Source: Guillardia theta CCMP2712
Lineage: Eukaryota; Cryptophyceae; Pyrenomonadales; Geminigeraceae
DNA length: 64,000 bases
Direction of reading: 5' to 3'
NCBI RefSeq assembly: GCF_000315625.1
Contig: NW_005434608.1
Location: 169,846 to 233,845 of the forward strand
Positions 35,277 through 46,924 of this stretch are shown in pieces (the first letter of the stretch is position 1; each line of letters begins with the position of its first letter). Position numbers and translations under genes: made by a program. Below the pieces are notes generated by a model. The model worked only from the letters and a program-made list of their open reading frames with translations, did not search any database and had not been told where the DNA came from.

Positions 35277-36995
35277 TCAGTTGTGCCTCATTCTTACAGG
35301 CACATCCACTGCCGCCATGGAGTTGGCACGCTGGTAGATCGCCGTCTTGCCGTGGGCAGGATGATACACGATAGCTTCGGGATCTCCCCTGAAGCCCATC
35401 GCTCGCGCCTCCGCAAGGCTCTGCTGCAGCGTCTTGCCGTCCACCTCAACCTCATGCGCTCCCACCTTCCTTACGGGGGCTGCAGCCAGCTCTGTTGCTC
35501 CCTGTGGAGACTGGTTCGACGACCCAGGAAAGTAGAGGACGGGCTTGCCGCTAGCAGGGTGGTAGATAATTCCTTCAGGCCTGCCCTTCAATCCCAGAGA
35601 CCGAGCCAACGCCATGCTCGACGAGAGCGTGCGGCCATCAACCTCGATAGGCCGTTGGCTCAGCTCAGATTTCTGCTCCCCCTGCATTTTCTTCTCGATG
35701 TTCTTCTGGGCCGCGGCCTTGCGGGCTGACGACTTGTCCTGAAGCACGTAGAGCTCTGGCTTTCCCTGTGCTGGATGGTAGACGATGGCCTCTGGCTGGC
35801 CCTTCAATCCCATCTTGTGAGCAGCATTGATGCTACCGGCAAGTGTGCTTGAGTCCACTTCGATCTTTCCTTGCTGTGCTGACGCCAACTCCTGGGTCGT
35901 GCCCGAGAGAGGTGGGGGCTTGACATAAGGCTTCGCCTTCATGTACACATCAGGCTTTCCGTGTGCTGAAGGCAAGAAGATGTTAGAGGTGCTGTGGTCA
36001 GATCAACAAGCAAGCGCACCAGGATGGTAGATGATCGCCTGGGGGTCTCCTTTGAAGCCAAGGTCATGCGCTTCATCAATGCTCTGCTGGAGAGTCTGCG
36101 CCTTCACTTCAACCTCGCCCTTCTTCTTGCTCTGAGCCACTGAGCGAGCAGCCGACTTCAACGGAATGACGTCAAAGAGCTCTCCATGGAGATCCGCGTA
36201 CTTGGGGGGTCCCTGCAGGCCCTCGGACTCGGCCTTTTCCATGGCGCCTTCAATGGTAGGGGAGTCAATGACCTGCGAGAGAGCAGCAGCATCCTTGCTC
36301 TTCTCCTTGGAGTTCAGCCTGTCGTAGCAGAACCTCTGGAGCATCTCGTTGCCGGCAAACTCCTTAGCGCAGAACTCCATCAGCTTGAGAGCCATCATGC
36401 TTCCAGGCTGAGCAAGCACAGACGACTTGGCCGCAAGCCTTGCCTTCGCCGCAGACTTCACGTCCTCCTTGTCAGCCTTCGGGAGGTTGATTCCTGCAAC
36501 CTTGTTCATCCTGTCTGACCTGAACTTCTCAGCTTCCAATCGCTCCTTAGCCTCTGCCTCCCACTTGCCCAGGACGGCGGCCATCCTCTCCTGCTGCCTC
36601 TCGTCTTCGACCACGTCCTCTTCCCCTGCAATCTCTCCAGCCTTGAACCCGTTGATGTATGCCTGCCTCTCAGCCAGAAAGAGCAGACTGTTCGCTCCGA
36701 GCTCCTTCAGAGCGGAGATCCTCCGCTGCTCGTCGACATTCTGCAGGAGGGAGCTGGAAGAGTGATAATGATGAACGACCGCCGCCATGAGCAGGAGCGA
36801 TGCTGCCACCCCGGCCACAACAGTTCCAATCCTCTTCGCCGACTTGTTGGTGGCTCCAGCAGTCATCTCCTCCGCATCCACGATCTCGATGCGGCTCAGC
36901 ATCCTTACGAGCCTGCCCACTAGCGTCAGACGAATGCTCAAGACACACGAACAGCACAGGCTATCGAGCTGACCAAGGAAGATCAAGGAGAACAA
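35277..36995 (-). CDS. Single-TM protein with tandem repeats ending in YHPA-GKP
   Basis: Exons 36020-36995 and 35277-35965 (one 54-nt intron) give 554 aa. One membrane segment, GTVVAGVAASLLLMAAVVHH, lies near residues 57-78, followed by a charged helical region (KWEAEAKERLEAEKFRSDR). The C-terminal half has four clear repeats of about 40 residues starting near 295, 360, 432 and 498. Each follows the plan (V/I)EVD..TL..S...A..(L/M)G(L/F)(K/R)G.PEAI(I/V)YHPA.GK...Y. A weaker fifth unit (SPTIEGAMEKAESEGLQG) precedes them near 255. The spacers are Ala/Lys/Gln-rich. I know no family with this repeat. The start is uncertain: the in-frame Met at about residue 32 (MLSRIEIVDAEE) would give a cleaner N-terminus for a signal-anchor protein. 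Confidence 0.8.
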
Positions 36996-38368
36996 AACTT
37001 CTAAATTATTTAACCTCGTTAGTAAACTTACATCATCATCCTACACACCACTTGCCAATGACTTGAAAAACAATCTCTTTCTATGCACGTATCCCAAAAT
37101 TCTACAAACAATCCATGATGAGAAAAACACGTCTTGGCCTACTACAGACCCTGGGTCGGACCGACCTCATTTCTATCGTAGGCTTAACAGCGACATACAT
37201 CCTTGCTATCTACAACCCAGTGTCCGCATGATCCTCTCCCCTCGCTACTTCGGCTACTTTTCCTCCACCCAGCATACTGGTTATCTTGGACATTCTGAGC
37301 CTTGCGCGAAACACCCAAAATAGCGATAAAGTTGGGCGGGGAAATTCAATAATGGGCGAAATACTATGGTGAAAATTGAAATTTGGCCAGACCGGTGGAA
37401 GGAGTTTTGACTCTAAAAGAGATTAGCTCAATTATTTTTTCGAAACCAATTGCACCCGCCCGAAGTTTTTTAGGCAGAAAACAAGATTAGCTCATTCTGT
37501 TGTTGAAGACCTTGGGTTTGGTGATAGTTTTCAATTATTTGGTCTACATTTCATTATCTCACTAGAAACAATTCATTTCCGAAGTTGAACTTTAAAAGGG
37601 CACGAACTTTCTGGCCAAACTGAACACAGAAAGTTCGATCGAACTACTACAACGTTTTTAGATGAATGTAAATGTTTATTAAAGGCAATCCTAAAACTAG
37701 TTGTTGCTCTGCTGCTGTTCCCGCTATAAAAGTTTGAGTTTTTGGGTAAGCCATTGTTATACTTGGTACAAATTCTGTGCAACAATGCCGTACAGAAATC
37801 ATTTCGAAGAAGCCATTTTTAAAATAAACATCATTGTATACAGCATCTGAGTACAACATATATCTATAGTTTTTGTAACTGAAGGTATTGATAATAACAA
37901 CTTTTGTACCATTTGGCCATCAATGTTCTCAACTCTGGTACTCAATATACAATTATGTAATTGCTGAGTTATAGCGAAACACTACCACTACTGGCTAAGA
38001 GGCTGAAGAACTGCAGAGAAGGCGGAAACTATTGCAGACAAGTGCAAGGGAAGGATGAAGAGAGGAGACGGCGACGAAGGCGAAGAGAGATGAGAGAAAC
38101 GATCATGGCCGTGAGATAGAATCAGGAAGTATGAAGAAGGGAAAGAGCAGAACCGAGCTCGGTACCAAGATATCTGACGATTTCTGGCTGGTGGTAGGGT
38201 AGATCAATGTGAAGGTATGATAAGAGGCAAAAGACAGAGATGATACGATCCTCCCGAGGTAGTTTACACCGAGTTTGGTTTCTCGGACTAGCAAACTGCA
38301 CTTGGAAATCTTGCAGCAACCGTGTATTGACCCCGTTGTGCAGGTTCACACGATAGACTGGCCCGACC
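36996..38368. other. AT-rich intergenic stretch, nothing recognised
   Basis: The part 37320-37990 is clearly AT-richer than the rest of the window and has only short chance frames. No tRNA-like or repeat structure stood out. The last 300 bases lead into the alpha-galactosidase gene and probably include its promoter. Confidence 0.4.
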
Positions 38369-41300
38369 ATGGTTTACGACATTTCCCCTTACGCTGGCAA
38401 GATCCTCTTCGAGGAACGATCCAGCACATTTCGTCTCTACGGGCGAAACAGTCTGTATGCATTCAGAGCGGATGAGGGTGGAAATCTTGAGCACCTGTAC
38501 TGGGGGAAATCCATTCCCCCACAGGATGACCTGAGATACCTCTCGTTCTCGAATGTGCAACTCAGTTTCGACCCCGGTCCTTTGACATACTTTGAAGACA
38601 TCACTGCCATTCAGGATCTCGTTTCTGAGCAGCTGGACCATGAAAATCTGCTCCGCGAGTGGGACAATGCGAGGAAACAGAACGTAGCTACCTGCATGTT
38701 TGGAGAGGCGTCGGGCGTTATCAACGATGTTGAAGAGGTGGCAGGAACATTGCAGTCATCCTCCGTCCTCGACGAAGAAGCAGTTGCCAGAGCCAGACGA
38801 GAAAATGCTGCGTGGAGGTTGATGAAGATGCAAGAGCTCAAAACCAGCAGGGCTGAGGGGGAAGAAGAGTTGCGCGAGATCGACGATTCGGATGGTGAGC
38901 CCAACATCCAAGAGGTCCCAGCTCCCAATTATCCTATCAAGAGCCCTCACTTGGGCCCGATGGCCTCGTTCACCAGCCCTCACCTTGGTCCTCTCCACCC
39001 AAGCTTGGCAAAGGCTGGAGCCTTCGGCGAGGGCTTCCTCCCTCTGAATGCCTACCCTCCCGCTGAGGAGTTTGGGCTGGGCCCTCAAGCCACTGAGGAT
39101 ATGATTCCTCCGGTCAGGTCTCGACGCGGAAGCCTTACAGGACACGACGATGTTGAGTGGGAAGGCACTCTACCACAGGTTGGGCGCAACACCAAACTGC
39201 TCGAATTCGCAGATTTGGGTACTGGTGACTATCGTCCCCCGAGCTTTTGTGTTGTCTACGAAGACGGCAGTACAATCTGTCCTCTCACCTACAAGGGGCA
39301 TGAGATTCACAGAGGGAAGCTGCCCATGAAGTTCGCGAAGGGAAAACTGCCGGAGCTGCGAGGAGGAGAAGAAGACTGCAACAGTCTTGTGGTGCAGATG
39401 GAAGACAGATTGACAGGTCTTGAGTTCGATCTGGTCTACACAGTGTACAAAGACCTCGACGCAATCACGAGGAGAGTCATTGTTCACAATCCCAAAGAGA
39501 AGAAGAGCAATGGCAACAGCAACAAGCCGCGTACTCCGACGAGACTGGACAAGCTTATGAGTGCCACGGTAGACTTCCACACGATGAGTGGGCTGAATCT
39601 CATCACACTGAGTGGTAGCTGGGCCAATGAGAGACACCAGAGAGTTCAGTCACTTGTTCAAGGAAGGTTTGTCTCGGAAAGTCTTCGTGGTACGAGCAGT
39701 CATCAACACAATCCTTTCTGTGCCATTACCACCACCCCCGAAGAGCTCTTCGAAACCCACGGCGATGTCTGGGCGTTCTCTCTCGTCTACTCCGGCAACT
39801 TCATCATGGAGGCTGAGGTCACCGAGACTGGCCGAACTCGAATCAATGCTGGTATCAACCCCAGCACATTCAAATGGCACCTTCCTCCCGGAGACTCGTT
39901 TGAATCGCCTGAGGTAATAAGAATGTTTCTTCCGAACTCAAAGGCTCACATGGAGTTTTGCAGTGTGTTCTTGTTTACAGCGATTCTGGACTGGAAGGCA
40001 TGAGTCACACATTCCATGCCTTGTACAAAAAATATCAGATTCCGCAAAGGTGGGCCAACACCGTCCCGCCAATCCTTTTAAATACTTGGGAAGCCATGTA
40101 CTTCGACGTGAACCATTCCAAGGTCCTGGAGCTAGCAAAGGTTGCTGCAACCTGTGGTGTTGAGATGATAGTTCTTGATGATGGATGGTTTGGGGAAAGA
40201 GAGGATGCTACTTCGTCTCTGGGAGACTGGGATGAAGATCGTAGAAAGTTTCCAGACGGTCTGTCTGCTCTTGTTCAAGACATCAACGCCCTGGGGTTGA
40301 AGTTTGGTATCTGGGTAGAGCCAGAGATGGTGAACGTCAAGAGCAAGTTATATCGCAAGTATCCAACCTGGTGCTTGAATCAGCATGGAAGGAACAGTCG
40401 ATGTGAGGGCCGAAATCAGCTTGTTCTTGACTTCACGAGAGAAGAAGTTTGTCAGTACGTCATATCCAAACTCAACGCTCTCCTATCTGCTTCGAACATT
40501 GAGTACTTGAAGTGGGATATGAATAGGCACCTTACCGAAGTTTATGGCAACGCTATCATGCCAGAGAAACAAGGTGAAGTATTCCATCGCTACATGGTCG
40601 GTGTCTATAAGGTCCTCGCATTCTTGAACGACAAGTTCCCTCATGTCAGAATCGAGACGTGCTCTGGAGGAGGAGGTCGGTTCGATGCTGGCATGCTTCA
40701 CTACTGCCCACAGATCTGGGCTAGCGACAACACGGACGTGTTTAGCCGCATGGCAATCCAGCATGGAACCAGTTTGGCTTATCCGATCTCCTCCATTGGC
40801 TCACACATTACAGCTGTACCCAATCATCAGACCCAGCGGCTCTCGACCCTCAAGACCAGGTTTCTCGTCGCTCTCTTTGGAACCTTCGGACTCGAGCTTG
40901 ACCTGAGGCGCCTGAGCCCCGTTGACCTCAACGAGCTCTCACAGTACACAGCCAAGTACAAGGAGCTCGCCCCTACCGTCCTCCACGGCAAGTTCTACAG
41001 ACTTTGGGCCCCGTCCAGGCTGAGCGACCGTCATGCTTATGCGTGGATGTGTACGTGCGAGAACGAGCAAGAGGACATTGCTGCTGTTGTCGCCGTCTTC
41101 CTCACCAAGACTGAGCCGGGACGTTACCTTCCTCGACTTCGCTTGAGGGGACTGGACCTGGCCAGCAACTATGTGGTGGAGGAGATCTTCCCTAACACTT
41201 CCATGAGGAACCGCAACACTGGTCAGCTCGAGATGACGGGCGGCATGCCGCAATGGCAGCTTGGAAAGCAGTCGATCGTGATGTCAGGAGCAGCGCTCAT

Positions 41301-41394
41301 GAACGTCGGGGTTCCCGTTCGTCTCTCCTACGACGGAGACAGCAGCGCTTTTGTGCTCCACCGCCACAGGAACCCAGTCCCAGCTTCCAACTGA
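38369..41394 (+). CDS. Alpha-galactosidase, glycoside hydrolase family 36
   Basis: Retaining exo-glycosidase that removes terminal alpha-galactose from oligosaccharides. Exons 38369-39913 and 39964-41394 (one 50-nt intron) give 991 aa. The N-terminal beta-sandwich (to about 95, then from about 270) has FSNVQLSFDPGPLTYFEDI and YEDGSTICPLTYKGHEIHRG. The catalytic barrel has PPILLNTWEAMYFDVNH, EMIVLDDGWFGERED, GLKFGIWVEPEMVN, the nucleophile motif LKWDMNRHLTE and ETCSGGGGRFDAGML with the acid/base motif WASDNTD. The active site appears intact. Compared with bacterial GH36 enzymes of about 730 aa, there is an insertion of roughly 180 residues (about 95-270) that is acidic and low in complexity, with two SPHLGP units and an RSRRGSL kinase-type site. 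No signal peptide is seen, so it is probably cytosolic or vacuolar by another route. Confidence 0.95.
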
Positions 41395-41733
41395 AGGGCA
41401 GGACTAGAAATTCCTCTGGTATTTCGATACACGCTTGCTTGTTTTTGCTTGCAGCAACCTGTTTTGATCAATTTTTGTTGTGCATGAAATAGGAATTGAG
41501 CGGATATGGTAATTAAACAGGATCTGGTACTACTTTCGCCTTCAGGCCCCCGACATCATTCAAATGGTCGTTAACCCCTTTGCTTCACGCTTTGCCTGTG
41601 TCATCTTGCGATACCTGCCAACAACGTCAGCTGCCTGTGTCTTCACCTCTCTCTCCGCCCACCCCTCCCCCCCCCCCCGGCCCCCCCTCCCTCGACCCCT
41701 CCTTCCATCCCTCCCTCCCTCTCTCCCTCCCTC

Positions 41734-42499
41734 TCACTGTGAAATCGCGTTCTGCCGCAGCATTTCCATCTGTCGCTTCAGCTTCGACTCCCCTGACAGC
41801 TCAGGGATCGCCGGCATGCCATTGATGACATATCCGTTCCCACTGCACCAGCGTGAGAAAAAGAAGCCGGGCAGTACAGGACAGGGATGTCAACAGCGAT
41901 GAACAAGGAGGGAGAGTGAAGATAGGAGCAATGAAAGGGAGGCTGGAAAGCTAAGATCCTCACCTTGGTTGTGCTGATACTGGTTTGTTCAGTCCTTTGA
42001 GTGGCTTCGAAACTTTTATAATCGGGGGGCGATAAGCTTGCTCCCCAAACTTGGGCGCCTCCTGACCGTCGACTTCAGAGTCAGACTCTTCCTCAGAAGG
42101 CCTAGGGGCCCTCTTCGCTTTCTTCTTCTCCTTCTTCTCTTCCTTCAGGCGGTTGAGGAAGTTCTTCCGCTTCTGACTGGACTTGGTTGAGCTCCTTGCG
42201 GAGTTTATTATCATCTCCCTCGTCTCCTTGCTGATCCTCTTGATGAACGTCTTGAACTTCTCCCCTGGCAACCTCCCGTCCAACTTTGTCTTGGGCTTTG
42301 CCTTGTCCTCCTCCTCTTTCTTGCGCTCATCAATACTGATATTCTTCGAGGGCTTCCGCTCAATCGGTACTTGTTCTATCTTGCCAAAATGAGAGCTATG
42401 GCCCAGACGCTTTCGCTTGTTGATTTTCACTCCCTGATGCGCAAGAACATCGTTCCTCAAGCGCGGGTTGATGTTCTTCGTTCTCAAAGGTTTGCCCAT
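41734..42499 (-). CDS. Hypothetical lysine-rich, probably nucleolar protein
   Basis: Exons 41964-42499 and 41734-41842 give 214 aa. It begins MGKPLRTKNINPRLRNDVLA and is rich in Lys, Arg and Glu, with KTFIKRISKETREMII and a KRKNFLNRLKEEKKEKKKAK cluster typical of nucleolar or ribosome-biogenesis factors. An acidic patch EEESDSEVD follows. The second exon adds GYVINGMPAIPELSGESKLK and the helix QMEMLRQNAIS. The first exon alone would end shortly after the donor at 41963; the spliced form is preferred because the second exon is in phase and has a well-formed helix. The family is not identified. Confidence 0.68.
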
Positions 42500-43424
42500 C
42501 CTCTCTTGTTAGCAGATTTAATATACACAAGGACACGAGCAGGTTCTTTCCCCCTCCAGTCCTCTCAAAACTTGCTTGAGGTTATCCTACAAACCCCACG
42601 TAACCGGTCTTCTGTACTTTACCCTACTATGCCCAGCTCGATCGGCGTTGGTAGCGTGTCTGATACTAGTTCAGTTCTGTTCTGCCTCAAATCTTTCCTC
42701 CCGTGCTCTCCTTGTCTGTCTCCTCTCCTCCTCCCCTCCACTACCAACTGTCCTCCGCACGTGCCATCTCCCGTGCCATTGCGGGTCCCAACGATCTTGT
42801 AACGGTTTCAACCAAGCGGTTTTGGACCGTTACAGTAGATCTGGGGTTGGCCCGTTATATTTTAAAAGTATTATACAGCTCTCTCAAAAAGCCTATAAAT
42901 GCTTGTAAATTTGCGTAGTGAATAATAATAACTGGCTCACAAATAGAATGTTGACTACCCCTGGTATAGACAACATAGCTCTATGTTCGTTTTATTCTAG
43001 TTGGGGTAGGGTACGTTTTTTTTCGTCTACGACCTCTGCAAAGGTACCTGGATCTGTGGAGTTGTACGGGAATGCACCAAAAGATACTGAAAAGACAGTA
43101 CAAGCATATATATATTATATTTAAATGTTTTGCTGTACTCTGAACTTGTCATAATGATTTTTCAAATATGATGAAACAATATAAAACTTAATGTAGAAAT
43201 TTTTGAAGAAATTTCTCGTACAATTCAATCTCTACCAGGTAGAGATGGCTTGGTATCAACATAAAACGTTTTATGTTACCACACCCTTTGAGCATACCAC
43301 CCCTTGGTCTATCACCCCTACCTACCAGTATTCATGCATAAGATACTAGGTTGTACCGGTATACAGTACCCTCGTTGTTGAAAGACCACCCACCCACCCT
43401 AGCGGTGCTAGCAGAAGGACAGCC
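42500..43424. repeat. Non-coding patch with CCCTAC/GGGTAG words
   Basis: From about 42590 to 43400 there are ACCCTAC, GGGGTAGGGTACG, CCACCCC and CACCCACCCACCC words in an AT-rich setting, including tatatatatat near 43110. The words are like those in the other patches, but the GC-rich core is absent here. No gene is supported. The last part must hold the promoter of the V-ATPase subunit e gene. Confidence 0.5.
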
Positions 43425-44643
43425 ATGACGCCTCAATGGCGGGGTCTCGTGAACGGGACTGTTATCTACATCGCCCTCGGCATCGTCGCTCTATGCTTTG
43501 TCGTCTGCATCTCGAAGCCGAACAAGCCGTAAGTTCCACCGCCATCACTGAAGCCTCCTCCCCATCCGTGGCTTGCTGATTCCTTCTCTACGTCCACAGA
43601 AGGCAGTGATGTTTCACTTGATTTCCTTGAATTCCCATCGCTGATAGTTACTTTTCGCTGCACACTTGACTTGAGCATCATGACCATGTCACTGTTACTT
43701 TGATGTGCCAGCTGACCTTGTTTCATTTTCACATCTTTTGCAAGAGTATGCGTGTTGTTCGTCTTTTTATAAGGTCGTTACCCGTTGTCAGTTTAAGTTC
43801 TTGTCTATCTTTCTGCGTCTACCACCAGGAGTAGATCGCTGTTTCTTGCTTGATGGCTCCACCACACTCGTAAATTGCAATCGGAATATGAAGAGGACTG
43901 TTTCGATGTTCGCGTCGTTTGCTCATTCGACTTACCTCCCCCTGTCACTCTTGTGCGTTCTGCGCTGCAGTTTGAGCCCTTTCCCCAACTTAAGGAGGTT
44001 GTGAACTAGTTTATCTTTTTTGCAATCGCAGTGATCTTTCTCTCTCGTGGTGTTTTGCTGATTGATAGATGCACACATGATTCGTTGAGTGATTTAATGT
44101 TGCCGTGTAATCAAATTCATCATATTTCCGTGACAGCGCTCTTCAAGCTCCATTTAAGTACTCTTGCTGTTCCACTTGCTTGGTGCAATTTCAGGAACAT
44201 TTGTGCCATTTCGTTGCTTTGCTCTTCTTCCCTATGTGTGCTATCAATCTCACCCTTACCAGCCTCGGTGGCATTGGTTGACGTCTTTGTTTGTTTGTTT
44301 TCTTCTTCCCTCTCTTCTTGTACAATCTCTGAGAAATCAGTGTCACGACAAGTCCTAACGAAATGTCTGCAGTTTGTACACAGTTAGCGTCATTTTGACA
44401 ACCGTTTGCACATGGTTGTTGTGGGCCTGCTGCTACATGTCGCAGATGTATCCTATCCTGTAAGTCTGCACCTCCTCTTCCCGATAGTTCTTAACGCTCG
44501 AGATAGGTATCCTATGCTGGGTGCAGCTCCGGGCGACGGCCACGGGGGAGGGGATCACTCTGCAGTTGATCCTCACAACACAGGTGGGTTAATTCAGCGT
44601 GTCTGCTCGGGTTCTTTGCTTTGACTCAAGTGCAGGCCATTAA
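43425..44643 (+). CDS. V-type proton ATPase subunit e
   Basis: Small hydrophobic subunit of the membrane V0 sector of the vacuolar proton pump. Exons 43425-43528, 43971-43997, 44373-44459, 44507-44583 and 44636-44643 give 100 aa. Two membrane helices are visible, GTVIYIALGIVALCFVVCI and LYTVSVILTTVCTWLLWACC, joined by KPNKPLSPFPNLRR, followed by the MSQMYPILYPMLG turn that corresponds to the family's AQLNPL region. A short Gly/His tail (APGDGHGGGDHS) ends the protein. The exons are small and scattered over 1.2 kb with two introns near 400 nt, long for this window. The final 8-nt exon is the least certain; reading through instead gives a slightly longer tail. Confidence 0.8.
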
Positions 44644-45232
44644 ACGTTAGAAAGCAGGGAAAGCAGGGATGTTTATTTTACGCACAACGATGAAATCTTG
44701 AGAATACAACAAAAAAATTGCAGCTCAAACTTTTCTGTGGGGAGTTTTGACAGCAGATTGTGGTAGAGCATGCTGAAGGGAATCTCCCATGAGGTATTGG
44801 CCTATGATACTATTCCGGCCTGTAGACGAAAAACTGCAGTTTGAAAGTATCGTGAATCCCGCCACTAACATACTCTGTCACGTTGTCCAGCCTACCACCA
44901 TCCCTACATTCATTCACGGTTATTGTTACACTAGGCGTTGACAGAGAGAATGCTAGGAATCATGCTGCTCTCTGCTTTATCTTACTTCACATGATTAAAC
45001 CACCGACGTGTACAACGAATGAAAACAACTGAGACAACTCTTATGTCATCTCATTTGTTTACAAAACTGCAGCTGGCAAAAGCTAACGAAAAGCACATTC
45101 GCAATTAAGATACTCAAATCAACATCATTCATGACTCTCAATGTTTTATTCACACCTGCCACTCTCGATCTTGTCTCGAATAATATCGTGATGCCGAAGA
45201 AAATGTAACTGTAACTCTCTGCCTGCCTGCCT

Positions 45233-45265
<33 letters not shown>

Positions 45266-45567
45266 CATCTTGCTTCTGATCCTCCTCCCTCCCTCCCTCC
45301 CTCCCTCCTCGTCGCCGTTATCTCCGTCGTCGTCTTCCTCATCATCATAATCATCATAATCATCTCCTCCCCCTCCCCCTCCCCCTCCCCCACTTCCATC
45401 TTCATCCCTCCTCGATTCTCCCTCTCTAATACTAAAACCATCCACCCCGCCTCACCGATAATTCTGAGACAGCAATTACTAGCCCTAGTAATTTCAAGTT
45501 TATTTTGGTGCTGTCTTCATTCTTTATATTGCTCAACATACTCTCACGTTTGAAAACGCTGGCGCCA
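44644..45567. repeat. Intergenic stretch with CTGC and CCTC arrays
   Basis: A (TGCC)n array lies at about 45224-45266 and a (CTCC)n array at 45282-45308, followed by CCCTCC runs near 45365-45390. The minus-strand frames at 45046-45445 are made of these repeats. The rest shows nothing recognisable. Confidence 0.65.
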
Positions 45568-46679
45568 ATGCCCGGCCCGTGCGCCCAATCATGCACGGGG
45601 AGCGGCCCCTCCGTCCCTGCTCTTCTTCTCCCCCTCCTCCTCCTCCTCCTCCCTTCTCAGAATGTTGTTTGCTTACACCATTCTCACGCCGACGTTCGTC
45701 TCTCAAAGTTCGCCCCCTCCGATCACCCCTGGGGGCCGGTAGTGTTGCGTCACTGGAACTTGCATGCAGGGATCCGCCAGGGAGAGAGGGCGGAACGTTT
45801 GGCAGGCGGGCACATTCTTGAACGGCTAAGAGGAGGCTCAGCTACGAAGGATGCTGCGGTGAAAAAGGTTAGTTCCTCCATGCTCTGCTGGATCACCACT
45901 GAACGAGAGTCCCTCGGCAGCCCCAGATCAATTTAGCATCAAGCTTGGAGGCGTCCCGAGCTATCCTGATATGGCTGTTGAAGAGCAGCATAGCCATCAT
46001 GACAAGTCTCATCACAACTTCTGCTGTCATGGTCGCGTTCGAATTCACAGCGCACAAGATTAAACCTGACCTTCAAGAGAGTGGGATGCCCGACATGCTG
46101 GCGGCCTTGGTACGTCTGACCATGGTGGACATTCCTCGACGTCCTCTTGACTTTCTTCCCTCCCCATAGGTACTTGCTGGCTCCCTTGTTGGCTCCGGTC
46201 TTGGTGGGCTCGTCCTGACAAAGCTCTCCCCTTCTCACCCGACATTCCTCGCGCTCCTCGTCAGCGGACTCTTCACAGCAGCTCAGAATCTCAACCTGCA
46301 GACAGTGGAGCATCCCCCCTGGTATCACGTTGCAGGCATTCTCTCTTTCATCCCTCCGTACCTGCTCGCATCCTTGCAGCCTTGGGAGAGGAAATCCATC
46401 TCCATGACGCTCGGAGCGCTGGGAAAAGGGTCCCCCAGAAAGGCCAAGTCACCGGTAAAGACCACTCGCTTCAAGCTTGATCCTGCGTACGATCAGGCAG
46501 AGGAGAACGAGCTTCAGGATGAGGAGGTGCAAAGCACTGAGGATCGAACAGATGCTTCAGAGCCAGACAAGACATCGAAAACCCCCAAGAAGAGCAAGAC
46601 CCCCAAGACGCCGAGTTCGGGCAAGAAAGAGTCCAAGACCCCTAAGAAGACGCCGCGCAGGAAGGATAAAGACTCATAA
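45568..46679 (+). CDS. Multi-spanning membrane protein with signal peptide and histone-H1-like tail
   Basis: Exons 45568-45867, 45927-46109 and 46170-46679 give 330 aa. The signal peptide is SVPALLLPLLLLLLPSQNVVC, followed by a stretch ending LERLRGGSATKDA that is similar to the end of the targeting region in the STI1 protein of this window. Hydrophobic segments: AILIWLLKSSIAIMTSLITT (about 107-135), VLAGSLVGSGLGGLVLTKL (about 162-180), FLALLVSGLFTAAQNL and VAGILSFIPPYLLASL. After about 250 it is soluble: SPRKAKSPVKTT, an acidic middle, and repeated KTPKKSKTPKTPSS and KKTPRRKDKDS motifs like those in histone H1 tails. No transporter family is recognised. ATG 45505 is an in-frame alternative start. 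Confidence 0.72.
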
Positions 46680-46924
46680 GAGGACGTAGAGGATGGTGTG
46701 ATGGACTGTTTCCTCTCCTCTGCTTCACCCGCAGTTTGGATTTTCCCAACAGACTGAACTTCGTGCAACTTGTCCCTTGGGGCTTTCGCAGGCTGCCACT
46801 CACGTTCACGACAGTTTCAACGAGACGTTTATTGAGTCAGATGTTTTCTTTTCGCAACGTATGATAATATTTCTGCTCTGATCTTGGAGGCATAGAGAAT
46901 ATGTTAATAAAACGAGTTGTCATT

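Noticed and set aside
45224-45308. Possible CRISPR-like or structured array
   Set aside because: The units are plain 4-base microsatellites without spacers, and the genome is eukaryotic.
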